Positions 1 through 8,354 of a stretch of 34,340 nucleotides of DNA are shown here, piece by piece (within the stretch, counting starts at the first letter, position 1; the number at the start of each line of letters is the position of its first letter). The DNA is from Flavobacteriales bacterium (GTDB lineage Bacteria > Bacteroidota > Bacteroidia > Flavobacteriales_D > Sanyastnellaceae). The notes beneath the pieces are model-generated. The model did no database searches. It was not told where the DNA came from and was given only the letters and a program-made list of their open reading frames with translations. Location of the stretch: assembly GCA_030828175.1 (NCBI GenBank), contig JAURDB010000011.1, positions 1 to 34,340 of the forward strand. The letters run 5' to 3'. The position numbers were made by a program, and so were the translations under genes.

Positions 1-93
1 GGTGGATTGGCCCGAGGCACTTGGGTGCGATGCAAAACAAGCCACAACAGTGACCATCATAAACCGGGTCCCAGGAAATCGCATTTTCGTCAT
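1..93 (-). CDS. 5' end of a secreted or outer-membrane protein gene, truncated by the window edge
   Basis: Minus-strand ATG at 93 overlaps the coaX stop (ATGA). Reads MTKMRFPGTRFMMVTVVACFASHPSASGQST to the edge with no stop, which looks like a signal peptide. Confidence 0.6.
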   Translation of the reverse strand, partial: MTKMRFPGTRFMMVTVVACFASHPSASGQST

Positions 94-872
94 GTCTTGG
101 ACTCTTTCAGCAAAAGGGCTCCCCCTCGAAGCACCAGGTTCGGGTCTGCGAAAGTCTGCCATCCCCCCAAACCTGCAAAATGTTCCGCGTCTCCTCCCGT
201 GAGGATGACTTCGGCATCTTCGGCGAATTCCATCAGACCCCTGGCCACAGCTTGAACAGCGTGAAGGGATGCCCATGGGATTCCCGCACGGATGGCGGCT
301 TCTGTATCGGTGCCAAGGGCACCGTCAGGCCCAGGCGATATGTTCCATCGGTTGGCATCGTCCGGTTGTATTTCGGGCAGTCCGGCTCGCCGCATCGATG
401 ACGCTTGAAGGCGCAGTCCGGGAAGGATGGCTCCCCCCTTCCAAGCGCCCTTGGAAAGGAGGTCTACCGTAATGCAGGTCCCTGCGTCGATGATGACAAA
501 ACTTCCCCCGGGGCGCCGGTGGTGGCACGCCGCCGCTGCCGCAATCCGATCGGACCCCGGTTGTCCACTTCGGTATTCAATCCGAAACGGTACCCTTGAC
601 CAAGGGTCGAGCGGCAAACACTCGGATCGATGGACGTTGAAAGCCGCGCAGACAAGGTTCAGCCAGTCTTTCGGGGCAGCGGGGGGATTTGGGCGATTCA
701 GCCGATGGCAACTTTCAAAATGCCACGATGTCCATGGGCCTTCCGGCGCCCAGGAATCTGGCCCGATGTCGGACATCCTGTTCCACGCAACGTCGGAAAC
801 ATCTTGGATCTCGCCTTCATTTACGGCGGCATATTTCAAACGGGTCCCACCGGGGTCAAGCAACAATTTCAC
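90..872 (-). CDS. coaX: Type III pantothenate kinase
   Basis: 260 aa; LLLDPGGTRLKYA N-terminal phosphate-binding region and DAGTCITVDLL motif. The start overlaps the stop of the upstream ORF. Confidence 0.9.
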   Translation of the reverse strand: MKLLLDPGGTRLKYAAVNEGEIQDVSDVAWNRMSDIGPDSWAPEGPWTSWHFESCHRLNRPNPPAAPKDWLNLVCAAFNVHRSECLPLDPWSRVPFRIEYRSGQPGSDRIAAAAACHHRRPGGSFVIIDAGTCITVDLLSKGAWKGGAILPGLRLQASSMRRAGLPEIQPDDANRWNISPGPDGALGTDTEAAIRAGIPWASLHAVQAVARGLMEFAEDAEVILTGGDAEHFAGLGGWQTFADPNLVLRGGALLLKESKT

Positions 873-2773
873 TTCCAGCTGAGGTTGGCCATGAAGTAGT
901 CGAGGTCGGCGTCGATTCTTTCCACCACGGGGGCCAAGGAATCGCCGTTCGGTCGCACTTCAAAATAGAGGGCTCCGCGCACGAATCGATCGCTTCCGTC
1001 GGTGCAGAGGAACTGAATGGGACTGGCGGCATCTCCGGCCAAAGCCCACTTCACTGCCATCCCTCCGGACTCGTATTCCCGATGGCTGACTTGAATGGCA
1101 TCGGCTTTGACCTCGTGTTCATAGGCGAGCTGAAAGGCATCCTCGACCACGGGTTCCAGCTGGACAGCTCCAGCGTACGTGCAATGCACCCTCGCCTTGT
1201 AGTCGGGATAGACCAGGTTGAACCAGCAACTGTCGGGAGGAAACTCCTGAACAGGTTCTACCCAAGCCGATTGCGACACCCCAATGGCGAGCGGGCATGG
1301 TAGCTCGACACTGCGGTAGCTCGTATCGTGCAATGCGATTCGGAAATAGCCTTTGGGACGCGGTACGGGCGTTGGTCCATTACAGGACAGGAGCATGCCG
1401 GAGCAAGCAAGAAGAAGCGCAGCCAATCCTGCGCTGTTTCTTCCCTTGTTTGGAAACGACCGGGTTTTGGAGGGTGAGGGGTCTTCTCCCTGGGGCAGAC
1501 GGCGGACTTTGACCTGGAGCACCCGTCTCCGGTCCACCGCTTCTGCGACCAATTGAACACCAGCATGTTCCAATGTCTCACCGGGCTTTGGCAAACGTGC
1601 GAGTTGTTCCACCACGAAGCCGCCGAGTGTATCGCTCTCTCCTTTCGCTGCTTCAAATGCACCGCCATCCAATTCCATGATGCGATAGACATCCACCAGG
1701 GCAGTCTTCCCTTGGAATGCCACAGTGTCCTCATCGATGCGGGAGTAGAAAACATCCTCGTCGTCGAATTCGTCGGAAATGTCCCCGACAATTTCTTCGA
1801 TGACATCCTCCAATGTGACAATCCCGCTGGTGCCTCCATATTCATCCACCACCACGGCGAGGTGGACCTTCATGGCTTGAAAGTCGCGCAGCAAATCGTC
1901 GATCATACGGTTTTCAGGCACGAAAAACGGTTGGCGCAGCAAGGTGTTCCACCCGAAGTCCTCTTCGTTGCGATAGGGCAATAGGTCCTTGGCGTAGAGA
2001 ATGCCCCGAATCTGGTCCAGGCCTTCCTCATAGACGGGAACGCGGCTGAAACCCGATTCCGCGAGGGTGGCCTTGAGATCGGCCCAAGGCATGTTGAACG
2101 GAATGGCAGTTACATCGGTTCGGGGCCGCATGATTTGCTTGACATCCTTGCTTCCGAAATTGACGATGCCGCTCAGAATCCGGTTTTCTTCCTCCGTCCT
2201 GTCTTCTGAATCGGTGACGTTGACAGCGTGCTCCAAATCTTCCACCGAAAGTTCAGTGGAGGATTCCCCTTTCGGCGAGAACCAGTCGGCCATGGCGTTC
2301 AATGGCATCCAGATGGGGCGCAATATGCCTTTGGCCAAAGTGAGGGGGCGGGCCATCCGACCTGCCAGGACCAGAGGGTTCCGGTTGGCATACACCTTGG
2401 GCAGCACCTCGCCGAAGAGCACGATGAGAAAAGTGACGCCGAAAACATGCAGCAAGGTTCCCAATACGGGTGGAAGGGTTGTCAGCCCGTGCTGCATGAT
2501 GACCGTCGAGAGCAGAATGATGAGGATGTTGACGGAGTTGTTGAGGACCAGGATGGTGGCCAGCAGCTGTCGTGCTCCCTGCTCGGCATCGGGAGTGTTC
2601 AGAAGCTGGAGCACCAGCTTGGAACGGGCGTCATCTGTTTCCTCCAGCGCTTGCCTGTCCTGTGGACTCATGGAAAAAAAGGCGATTTCACTCCCCGAGA
2701 TGAATGCGCTGGCTACCAGAAGAAGCAAGGAAGCGATGGATGCAATCCACAAAAGGGAGTCCGAGAGGTCCAT
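869..2773 (-). CDS. gldE-gldD: GldE (DUF21/CBS/CorC-HlyC) joined in frame to GldD gliding-motility lipoprotein
   Basis: The ORF track gives 681 aa from 2914, but the likely start is MDLSDSLLW at 2773, just after ssb. N-terminal part: SGSEIAFFS, VVVDEYGGTSGIVTLEDVIEEIVGDISDE (CBS and CorC-like). C-terminal part: lipobox LLSC then NGPTPVPRPKGYFRIALHDTSYRSVELPCPLAI (GldD-like). No stop lies between them. Confidence 0.88.
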   Translation of the reverse strand: MDLSDSLLWIASIASLLLLVASAFISGSEIAFFSMSPQDRQALEETDDARSKLVLQLLNTPDAEQGARQLLATILVLNNSVNILIILLSTVIMQHGLTTLPPVLGTLLHVFGVTFLIVLFGEVLPKVYANRNPLVLAGRMARPLTLAKGILRPIWMPLNAMADWFSPKGESSTELSVEDLEHAVNVTDSEDRTEEENRILSGIVNFGSKDVKQIMRPRTDVTAIPFNMPWADLKATLAESGFSRVPVYEEGLDQIRGILYAKDLLPYRNEEDFGWNTLLRQPFFVPENRMIDDLLRDFQAMKVHLAVVVDEYGGTSGIVTLEDVIEEIVGDISDEFDDEDVFYSRIDEDTVAFQGKTALVDVYRIMELDGGAFEAAKGESDTLGGFVVEQLARLPKPGETLEHAGVQLVAEAVDRRRVLQVKVRRLPQGEDPSPSKTRSFPNKGRNSAGLAALLLACSGMLLSCNGPTPVPRPKGYFRIALHDTSYRSVELPCPLAIGVSQSAWVEPVQEFPPDSCWFNLVYPDYKARVHCTYAGAVQLEPVVEDAFQLAYEHEVKADAIQVSHREYESGGMAVKWALAGDAASPIQFLCTDGSDRFVRGALYFEVRPNGDSLAPVVERIDADLDYFMANLSWK

Positions 2774-2777
2774 TCGC

Positions 2778-3197
2778 TCAGAAGGGAAGGGAGGAAGCGT
2801 CGATCGGGTAGGGCCCTTTGAGCGGCTCCGAGTCTGTTGCCGATGGCGGACCAGGTGCTTTGTCAGATCGCGGGGTGAGCAGTTCGAGCCTGTCCGCCAC
2901 GACTTCTGTGGCACGGTGTTCTACGCCATCTCCGTCTTGCCAGCTGCGGGTGCGCAATCTTCCTTCTATGTACACCTTGTGGCCCGTTTCGAGGCAGCCT
3001 TCGGCAAATTCCGCCAGTTCCCTCCACAAAACTACTTGATGCCACTCTGTTCTTTCCCGCTGGGTTCCTGAGGCATCTCGGTAGCGCTCCGAGGTGGCCA
3101 AGGACAGTTTGCACAAGGCCTGACCGGACTCCAACCACCGCAAGGCGGGAGGTTTCCCTAGGTGGCCGATCAGCATGACCTTGTTCAATCCTGGCAT
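2778..3197 (-). CDS. ssb: Single-stranded DNA-binding protein
   Basis: MPGLNKVMLIGHLGKPPALRWLESGQALCKLSLATSERY..., OB-fold SSB pattern; C-terminal LPF tip. Start trimmed from the ORF-track start at 3239. Confidence 0.9.
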   Translation of the reverse strand: MPGLNKVMLIGHLGKPPALRWLESGQALCKLSLATSERYRDASGTQRERTEWHQVVLWRELAEFAEGCLETGHKVYIEGRLRTRSWQDGDGVEHRATEVVADRLELLTPRSDKAPGPPSATDSEPLKGPYPIDASSLPF

Positions 3198-3243
3198 GGG
3201 TGCAAAGTACCGAAGGAGGCCAATTTGGACCGCTCGCAAAACC

Positions 3244-4260
3244 TCAATTCTTCACAATCCATGACCGAAGCTCGGGTAGGACTTTGTCAATGATGCGGGG
3301 CCAGTTGGCATCGCCTTGCTCCACATTGACCCAACGGCCATGGCCTCGCTTGGCATCTGGTGCATCCTCTACCTTGAACCACGCCGTCATCTTTCTGTGG
3401 GTGAGTATGTGCTGCACGGGCCCGAAAGCATCCGGATGCGCGCCATCTGATTTGGGACCCATGACGCATGGAAAGGCCTCCAGCTGAGACCAAATGCCCT
3501 TTTCCGGTCGGGTTTCAACCCACCATTCCCATCGGCCTGAGCGGCTTTTCCTGAGCGGAATAAGGAACTGAACGTCCCATTCCAGGGGCGACTTTTTGGG
3601 TTGCTTGACAGGGCGCTGCATCTGTGTTCCGCGTTCTCGGGACAGGCATGATTCCGAGAGCGGACAGTTGAGGCAGTCGGGGGATTGAGGGGTACAGACC
3701 AGGGCTCCCAACTCCATCCAACCTTGATTGGAGTCCCCAGGAGCTTCCGTTGCCACGAGTTCCGCACAGAAAGCCTCGATGGCTTTTCTTCCAGCCTTGC
3801 GGTCCACGGGTTCAGCGATATCGAACAAGCGGGACATCACGCGTTGCACATTGCCATCGATGACCGGGATCGCCTCATGGAAGCAAATGCTGGCAATCGC
3901 AGCAGCGGTGTAGGGACCGATTCCAGGCAGGGCGGCCCATTCTTCCGCTTTCACAGGCAGCTGGCCGTTGCGTTCTGAAACGATGCGCTGTGCAGCCAAA
4001 TGGAGGTTCCGGGCCCGACTGTAGTAGCCGAGGCCCTTCCATAGGGACATGACTTGCTCGGTGGGGGCAGCTGCGAGATCTGCAACGGTGGGGAATGCGG
4101 AAAGGAACCGCTCCCAATACCCCTTGCCTTGTGCCACGCGCGTCTGCTGAAGGATGACTTCAGACAACCAAATGGAATATGGCTCGGGTGCTGCCCTCCA
4201 TGGAAGATCCCGGGCGTTTTCTCTGTACCAAGACAGCAGCTTTTGGGTTAGCGGGTGCAC
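3244..4260 (-). CDS. mutY: A/G-specific adenine glycosylase
   Basis: LSEVILQQTRV, LPGIGPYTAAAIASICFHEAIPVIDGNVQRV (HhH plus Asp) and CTPQSPDCLNCPLSESC (4Fe-4S Cys motif). GTG start. Confidence 0.96.
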   Translation of the reverse strand: MHPLTQKLLSWYRENARDLPWRAAPEPYSIWLSEVILQQTRVAQGKGYWERFLSAFPTVADLAAAPTEQVMSLWKGLGYYSRARNLHLAAQRIVSERNGQLPVKAEEWAALPGIGPYTAAAIASICFHEAIPVIDGNVQRVMSRLFDIAEPVDRKAGRKAIEAFCAELVATEAPGDSNQGWMELGALVCTPQSPDCLNCPLSESCLSRERGTQMQRPVKQPKKSPLEWDVQFLIPLRKSRSGRWEWWVETRPEKGIWSQLEAFPCVMGPKSDGAHPDAFGPVQHILTHRKMTAWFKVEDAPDAKRGHGRWVNVEQGDANWPRIIDKVLPELRSWIVKN

Positions 4261-4322
4261 AGGGTGAAGGGTGTGGGATTAGCGATGGCAAGATGGGGAT
4301 GTGCAGTCTGCCTCTCATGTAC

Positions 4323-4330
4323 TATTTTTG
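4323..4330 (+). promoter_or_regulatory. Candidate Bacteroidota -7 element (TATTTTTG, matches TAnnTTTG) in the mutY/HU divergent intergenic region
   Basis: Perfect TAnnTTTG match about 57 nt upstream of the HU start. No convincing -33 TTTG. Confidence 0.3.
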
Positions 4331-4386
4331 CCGGCCCATTCAATTGATTGAAACTCAAAGCATCCTGCAAGGTGACTGACAACAAG

Positions 4387-4677
4387 ATGACAAAGGCGGA
4401 CCTCGTGAGCCGCATTTCGGACAAGACAGGAATTGAACGACAGGACGTCCAGGCCACAGTAGAGGCATTCATGGAGTCCGTGAGGGATTCATTGGAAAGC
4501 GGACACAACGTGTACCTCCGCGGCTTTGGAAGCTTCGTGATCAAGCGCCGCGCCAAGAAAACCGGTCGGGACATCCTGAAGAACAAGACCATTGAGATTC
4601 CGGCCCACAACATTCCTTCCTTCAAGCCCGCCAAGAGCTTCATGGAAAATGTGAAGAGCAAGGTCTCAGCCAACTGA
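4387..4677 (+). CDS. HU/IHF family DNA-binding protein
   Basis: MTKADLVSRISDKTGIERQDVQATVEAFMESVRDSLESGHNVYLRGFGSFVIKRRAKKTGRD..., classic HU pattern. Start trimmed from 4348. Confidence 0.95.
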   Translation: MTKADLVSRISDKTGIERQDVQATVEAFMESVRDSLESGHNVYLRGFGSFVIKRRAKKTGRDILKNKTIEIPAHNIPSFKPAKSFMENVKSKVSAN

Positions 4678-4691
4678 TTTTCCAGCACTGC

Positions 4692-5312
4692 ATGTCTGAC
4701 AACCAGTCCAAAAACCTCACGCTGCCTCTGATCATCGGGGGATTGTGTGTGGTGTTGGCACTGCTCGTCTGGCAAGTGGTGCCACGCAGCCCAGAGGCCT
4801 ACAAGGAGGCATCCATTCCCACCACCTTGGAGGAGGTGGATTCGGATGACCCCGTACAGGCCGCGATTGACCAAGTCAACGGTCCGAATCCCATGGCGGG
4901 TATTCTGGCTCTGAAGGCTTTGGCCGAAGCAGAGCCGCCCAACGTGGATGCAGTGATGGAACTGGGGCGTTTCAGTATTCAATCCGGACAGTTCGACAAA
5001 GCACGTGAGCGCTTTGTACAGGCGATCGACCTGGCTCCCGAACGGTCCGAACCCCTGATCCAGTTGGGCATGCTGGAGCTGGACGGCGGAGCTCCCGCCG
5101 AGGCCCTGATTCATTTCGAGCGCGCGCTCGTGGTGGACAGTGCCGCCCACAACGCTTGGTTCTTCCAAGCGCAGTGCCACGAGCGCCTCGGGAATCCGGG
5201 CTTGGCGCTTGCGAGTTACAAGCGGTTCCTACCGCTGTCCCCGGATACCGTCATCGAGGAGGCGGTCCAACAACGGATCCTCTTGCTCGAACAACATTCA
5301 ACGAATTCATAA
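4692..5312 (+). CDS. Membrane-anchored TPR protein
   Basis: N-terminal TM segment LPLIIGGLCVVLALLVWQVV, then TPR-like repeats (AVMELGRFSIQSGQFDKARERFVQAIDLAPERSEPLIQLGMLELD...). Confidence 0.85.
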   Translation: MSDNQSKNLTLPLIIGGLCVVLALLVWQVVPRSPEAYKEASIPTTLEEVDSDDPVQAAIDQVNGPNPMAGILALKALAEAEPPNVDAVMELGRFSIQSGQFDKARERFVQAIDLAPERSEPLIQLGMLELDGGAPAEALIHFERALVVDSAAHNAWFFQAQCHERLGNPGLALASYKRFLPLSPDTVIEEAVQQRILLLEQHSTNS

Positions 5313-5324
5313 AACCCCCTTCCC

Positions 5325-5417
5325 ATGCCTAGTGGAAAGAAGCGCAAGCGTCATAAGATGGCGGTGCACAAAAAGAAGAAGCGTCTACGTAAGAACCGTC
5401 ACAAGAAGAAGAAGTGA
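5325..5417 (+). CDS. Small basic AURKAIP1/COX24 (mS38-like) domain protein, 30 aa
   Basis: ATG...TGA encodes MPSGKKRKRHKMAVHKKKKRLRKNRHKKKK. Below the ORF-track length cut-off. Sits between the TPR gene and rng. Confidence 0.8.
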   Translation: MPSGKKRKRHKMAVHKKKKRLRKNRHKKKK

Positions 5418-5486
5418 TCTTCATGGGCGTTGACGGGTCCTCCCTGAAGAGGGGGTATTCCTGAAACCCCAATCATGTATTGACGC

Positions 5487-7034
5487 GTGAACATAGAACT
5501 GGTCATCAACAAGACCAAGTCCGGGTTGCGTATTGCCATGCTGGAGGACGGCCATTTGGTCGAACTCCACGAAGACAAAGGCAACCAGGATTATGCGGTC
5601 GGGGACATATACCTCGGTCGGGTCAAGAAGGTGCTGCCCAGTCTGAACGCGGGATTCGTGGACATAGGACATCCGAAGGATGCCTTCCTCCACTACCTGG
5701 ATTTGGGCCCGCAGTATCTGAGTTTTAAGACATATGCCCAGCGCTCCATCAAGGGGACGCAGTCGACGGCAGACCTCTCCAACTTCAAGAAGGAGAGCGA
5801 CATCGACAAAAAAGGCAATATGAAAGACGTGGTCTCCGCAAGCCAAAATGTGCTTGTGCAGGTCGCGAAAGAGGCCATCTCCACCAAAGGCCCCCGGCTC
5901 ACCGCCGAGGTCACCTTGGCAGGCAGGTACCTCGTGCTGGTGCCGTTTTCCAATAAAATCAGCATCAGCCAACGCATCCAGAAGGAAAGTGAGCGCAAGC
6001 GCCTGAGGGTGCTGCTGCAAAGCATCCGACCGGAAAACTGCGGAATCATCGTGCGGACCGTGGCCCAGGAAAAGGGCGCCGCAGATTTGCATTCCGACCT
6101 CGAGGAACTGAGCAACCGGTGGAAGGAATTGCACGCCAATCTGCGCAATGCAAAACCACGCCAGCGCGTCCTCGGTGAAATCAACAAGACGAGTTCGCTG
6201 TTGCGCGACCTCCTGACCCCCGATTTCTCCCAGATTCTCGTCAACGACCCGGACGTCGCCAATGAAGTCAGGGAGTTCCTGGCCGGCATTGCACCGGACA
6301 AGGTGGACATCGTCAAGGAGTCAAAGGCCAAGGATGTTTTTGACGACCGCGGGGTGCACCGCATGATCAAGGCGAGTTTTGGTCGGCAGGTCAACCTGCG
6401 GAGTGGGGCCTACCTCATCGTGGAGCACACCGAGGCCATGCACGTGATTGACGTGAATTCCGGTGGGCGGAAGGCCGGCGCAACCTCGCAGGAGGAGAAC
6501 GCCATTGCGACCAACCTCGAATGCGCGACCGAAATCGCGCGCCTACTCCGTCTTCGCGACATGGGCGGCATCATCTGCGTCGATTTCATCGACATGGGTG
6601 AGACCGGCAATCGACGTGAGTTGACTGAGGCCTTGCGCAAGGCCATGAAGCCCGACAAGGCCAAGCACAACGTGCTGGCGCCGAGTCGATTCGGAGTGGT
6701 GGAAATCACGCGTCAGCGGGTGCGTCCTGTCACCGATATCAAGACGTCAGAAGTCTGCCCCTCCTGCAATGGAACGGGCCAGGTGACGGCGAGCATCCTG
6801 GTGACGGATGGCATCGAGGCGGCGCTCCAGGCCGCGGCGGATCGCGGTTTGGGTCAAGTGACCCTGATGCTCCACCCCATGGTGGAGGCCTACATCACCA
6901 AGGGTTGGTGGAACAACCAGCTGAAGCGCTGGAAGAAGTCGTTCGGCTTGAAGATTGTGGTGGAGGCCAACTCATCCATGGAGTTGCTCGAGCACAACTT
7001 GTACGACAGTCAGGGCGAAGAAGTCACCCTTTGA
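5487..7034 (+). CDS. rng: Ribonuclease E/G family protein (RNase G)
   Basis: S1-like N-terminus (GDIYLGRVKKVLPSLNAGFVDIG), HVIDVNSGG, ICVDFIDM and CPSCNGTGQV motifs. GTG start. Confidence 0.96.
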   Translation: MNIELVINKTKSGLRIAMLEDGHLVELHEDKGNQDYAVGDIYLGRVKKVLPSLNAGFVDIGHPKDAFLHYLDLGPQYLSFKTYAQRSIKGTQSTADLSNFKKESDIDKKGNMKDVVSASQNVLVQVAKEAISTKGPRLTAEVTLAGRYLVLVPFSNKISISQRIQKESERKRLRVLLQSIRPENCGIIVRTVAQEKGAADLHSDLEELSNRWKELHANLRNAKPRQRVLGEINKTSSLLRDLLTPDFSQILVNDPDVANEVREFLAGIAPDKVDIVKESKAKDVFDDRGVHRMIKASFGRQVNLRSGAYLIVEHTEAMHVIDVNSGGRKAGATSQEENAIATNLECATEIARLLRLRDMGGIICVDFIDMGETGNRRELTEALRKAMKPDKAKHNVLAPSRFGVVEITRQRVRPVTDIKTSEVCPSCNGTGQVTASILVTDGIEAALQAAADRGLGQVTLMLHPMVEAYITKGWWNNQLKRWKKSFGLKIVVEANSSMELLEHNLYDSQGEEVTL

Positions 7035-8277
7035 CGGCATTCGGTCGGGGCGGTATTTCCTTGGGCCAAGCCAGGAAATGCCGCTCCACCGGCATGCTGA
7101 GCGCACTCAGATTCAGGTGATCTGATGCCGCGGCGACGTCGCGCACAGTGCCATTCTTGGAGAGTATGGCGATGCCATTGGAGGCGGTCGAGTACGCCCG
7201 ATTGTTGATGCGGTCGTGCAACACGAAATAGGAGGCATCTTCCATGGATAGTCCAAAGGCCTTGCTGACGGCCTCGAGACGTTCTGCAATGTCGTCCTGA
7301 TCAAAGGGGGCATCACGCAACTCGATCTTGAAAAGCCGGCGGTGGATGAGCCGTTGACACAATTGCGACAGCACGGGGTCCGGATGGTCCTGCCACGCCT
7401 TGATGCAACAGATCACGTCGTTGTCGTCGAGGGCACAGAAAGACCCGAGCACTTCTGGATCCGCCATGAAACGGGCGCGGTCCAGGTCCTCCTTCAAGAA
7501 GGGGGCGAGTGCAGGGGTGGACCAAACATCTTCACCTCTTCGGGCCAGTTCCCCGGCCCGTTCAAGGATGCGCATCATCATCCATTCGGCCGCGAGCACC
7601 GTCTTGTGCAAGTACACCTGCCAGTACATCAACCTGCGTGAGATGATGAACTTCTCAATGGAGTAAATGCCCTTCTCGTCCACTACCAGGCGTCCCTCGT
7701 GTACGTTGAGCATGCGGATGATGCGCTCAGAGCTGATCATGCCTTCGCTCACCCCCGTAAAGAAGCTGTCCCGACGGAGGTAGTCCATGCGGTCCATATC
7801 GAGTTGAGAAGACACCAGGTCGTGGAGGAACCCTTTGGGGTGGTGGTCATTGAATATCTCAATGGCCACATCGAGCATGCCATGGAATTGGGCATTCAGC
7901 TCATTCATGATGAGTGTGCTGATCTCTTCGTGGTGCACACCGCTGACGATGCTGTGTTCCAATGCATGACTGAAGGGACCGTGGCCTACATCGTGAAGGA
8001 GAATGGCGAGACAGGCCCCCCGATACTCTTCTTCGGTAATGCTGATGCCTTTCTCCCGCAACGAATCGAGGGCCTCCTGCATGAGGAACAAGGCGCCGAT
8101 GGCATGGTGAAATCGGTTGTGGACCGCACCTGGATATACGAGGTGACTCAGCCCGAGTTGGCTGATTCTGCGCAGTCGTTGCACCCAGGGATGATCGAGG
8201 ACCCGAGTGAAGTCCGCGTAACGCAGTTGAATGAATCCGTACACCGGATCGTTGAGCAGCTTGGGACTTGCAGCCAT
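7024..8277 (-). CDS. HD-domain phosphohydrolase (dGTPase-like)
   Basis: VHNRFHHAIG...LLHDVGHGPFSHALEH (H...HD...); 417 aa. Ends 11 bp inside rng, converging with it. Confidence 0.92.
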   Translation of the reverse strand: MAASPKLLNDPVYGFIQLRYADFTRVLDHPWVQRLRRISQLGLSHLVYPGAVHNRFHHAIGALFLMQEALDSLREKGISITEEEYRGACLAILLHDVGHGPFSHALEHSIVSGVHHEEISTLIMNELNAQFHGMLDVAIEIFNDHHPKGFLHDLVSSQLDMDRMDYLRRDSFFTGVSEGMISSERIIRMLNVHEGRLVVDEKGIYSIEKFIISRRLMYWQVYLHKTVLAAEWMMMRILERAGELARRGEDVWSTPALAPFLKEDLDRARFMADPEVLGSFCALDDNDVICCIKAWQDHPDPVLSQLCQRLIHRRLFKIELRDAPFDQDDIAERLEAVSKAFGLSMEDASYFVLHDRINNRAYSTASNGIAILSKNGTVRDVAAASDHLNLSALSMPVERHFLAWPKEIPPRPNAVKG

Positions 8278-8324
8278 GGCCGAAATTTGGTGTCTTTATT
8301 TGCACCGGCACCGCCGGGATGAAA

Positions 8325-8332
8325 TAATTCTG
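8325..8332 (+). promoter_or_regulatory. Candidate porX promoter -7-like element (TAATTCTG), with TTTG at 8299-8302
   Basis: One mismatch to TAnnTTTG; TTTG 22 nt upstream; lies in the divergent HD/porX intergenic region. Confidence 0.25.
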
Positions 8333-8354
8333 AGCAATCGCCATTGAAGCATTG

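Noticed and set aside
2067-3071. 334-aa plus-strand ORF
   Set aside because: Antisense to gldE and ssb; no recognisable domain.
5441-5478. Possible hairpin GGGGTATTCCTGAAACCCC between the COX24-like ORF and rng
   Set aside because: Short 5-bp stem with no T-tract; insufficient for a terminator or riboswitch call.
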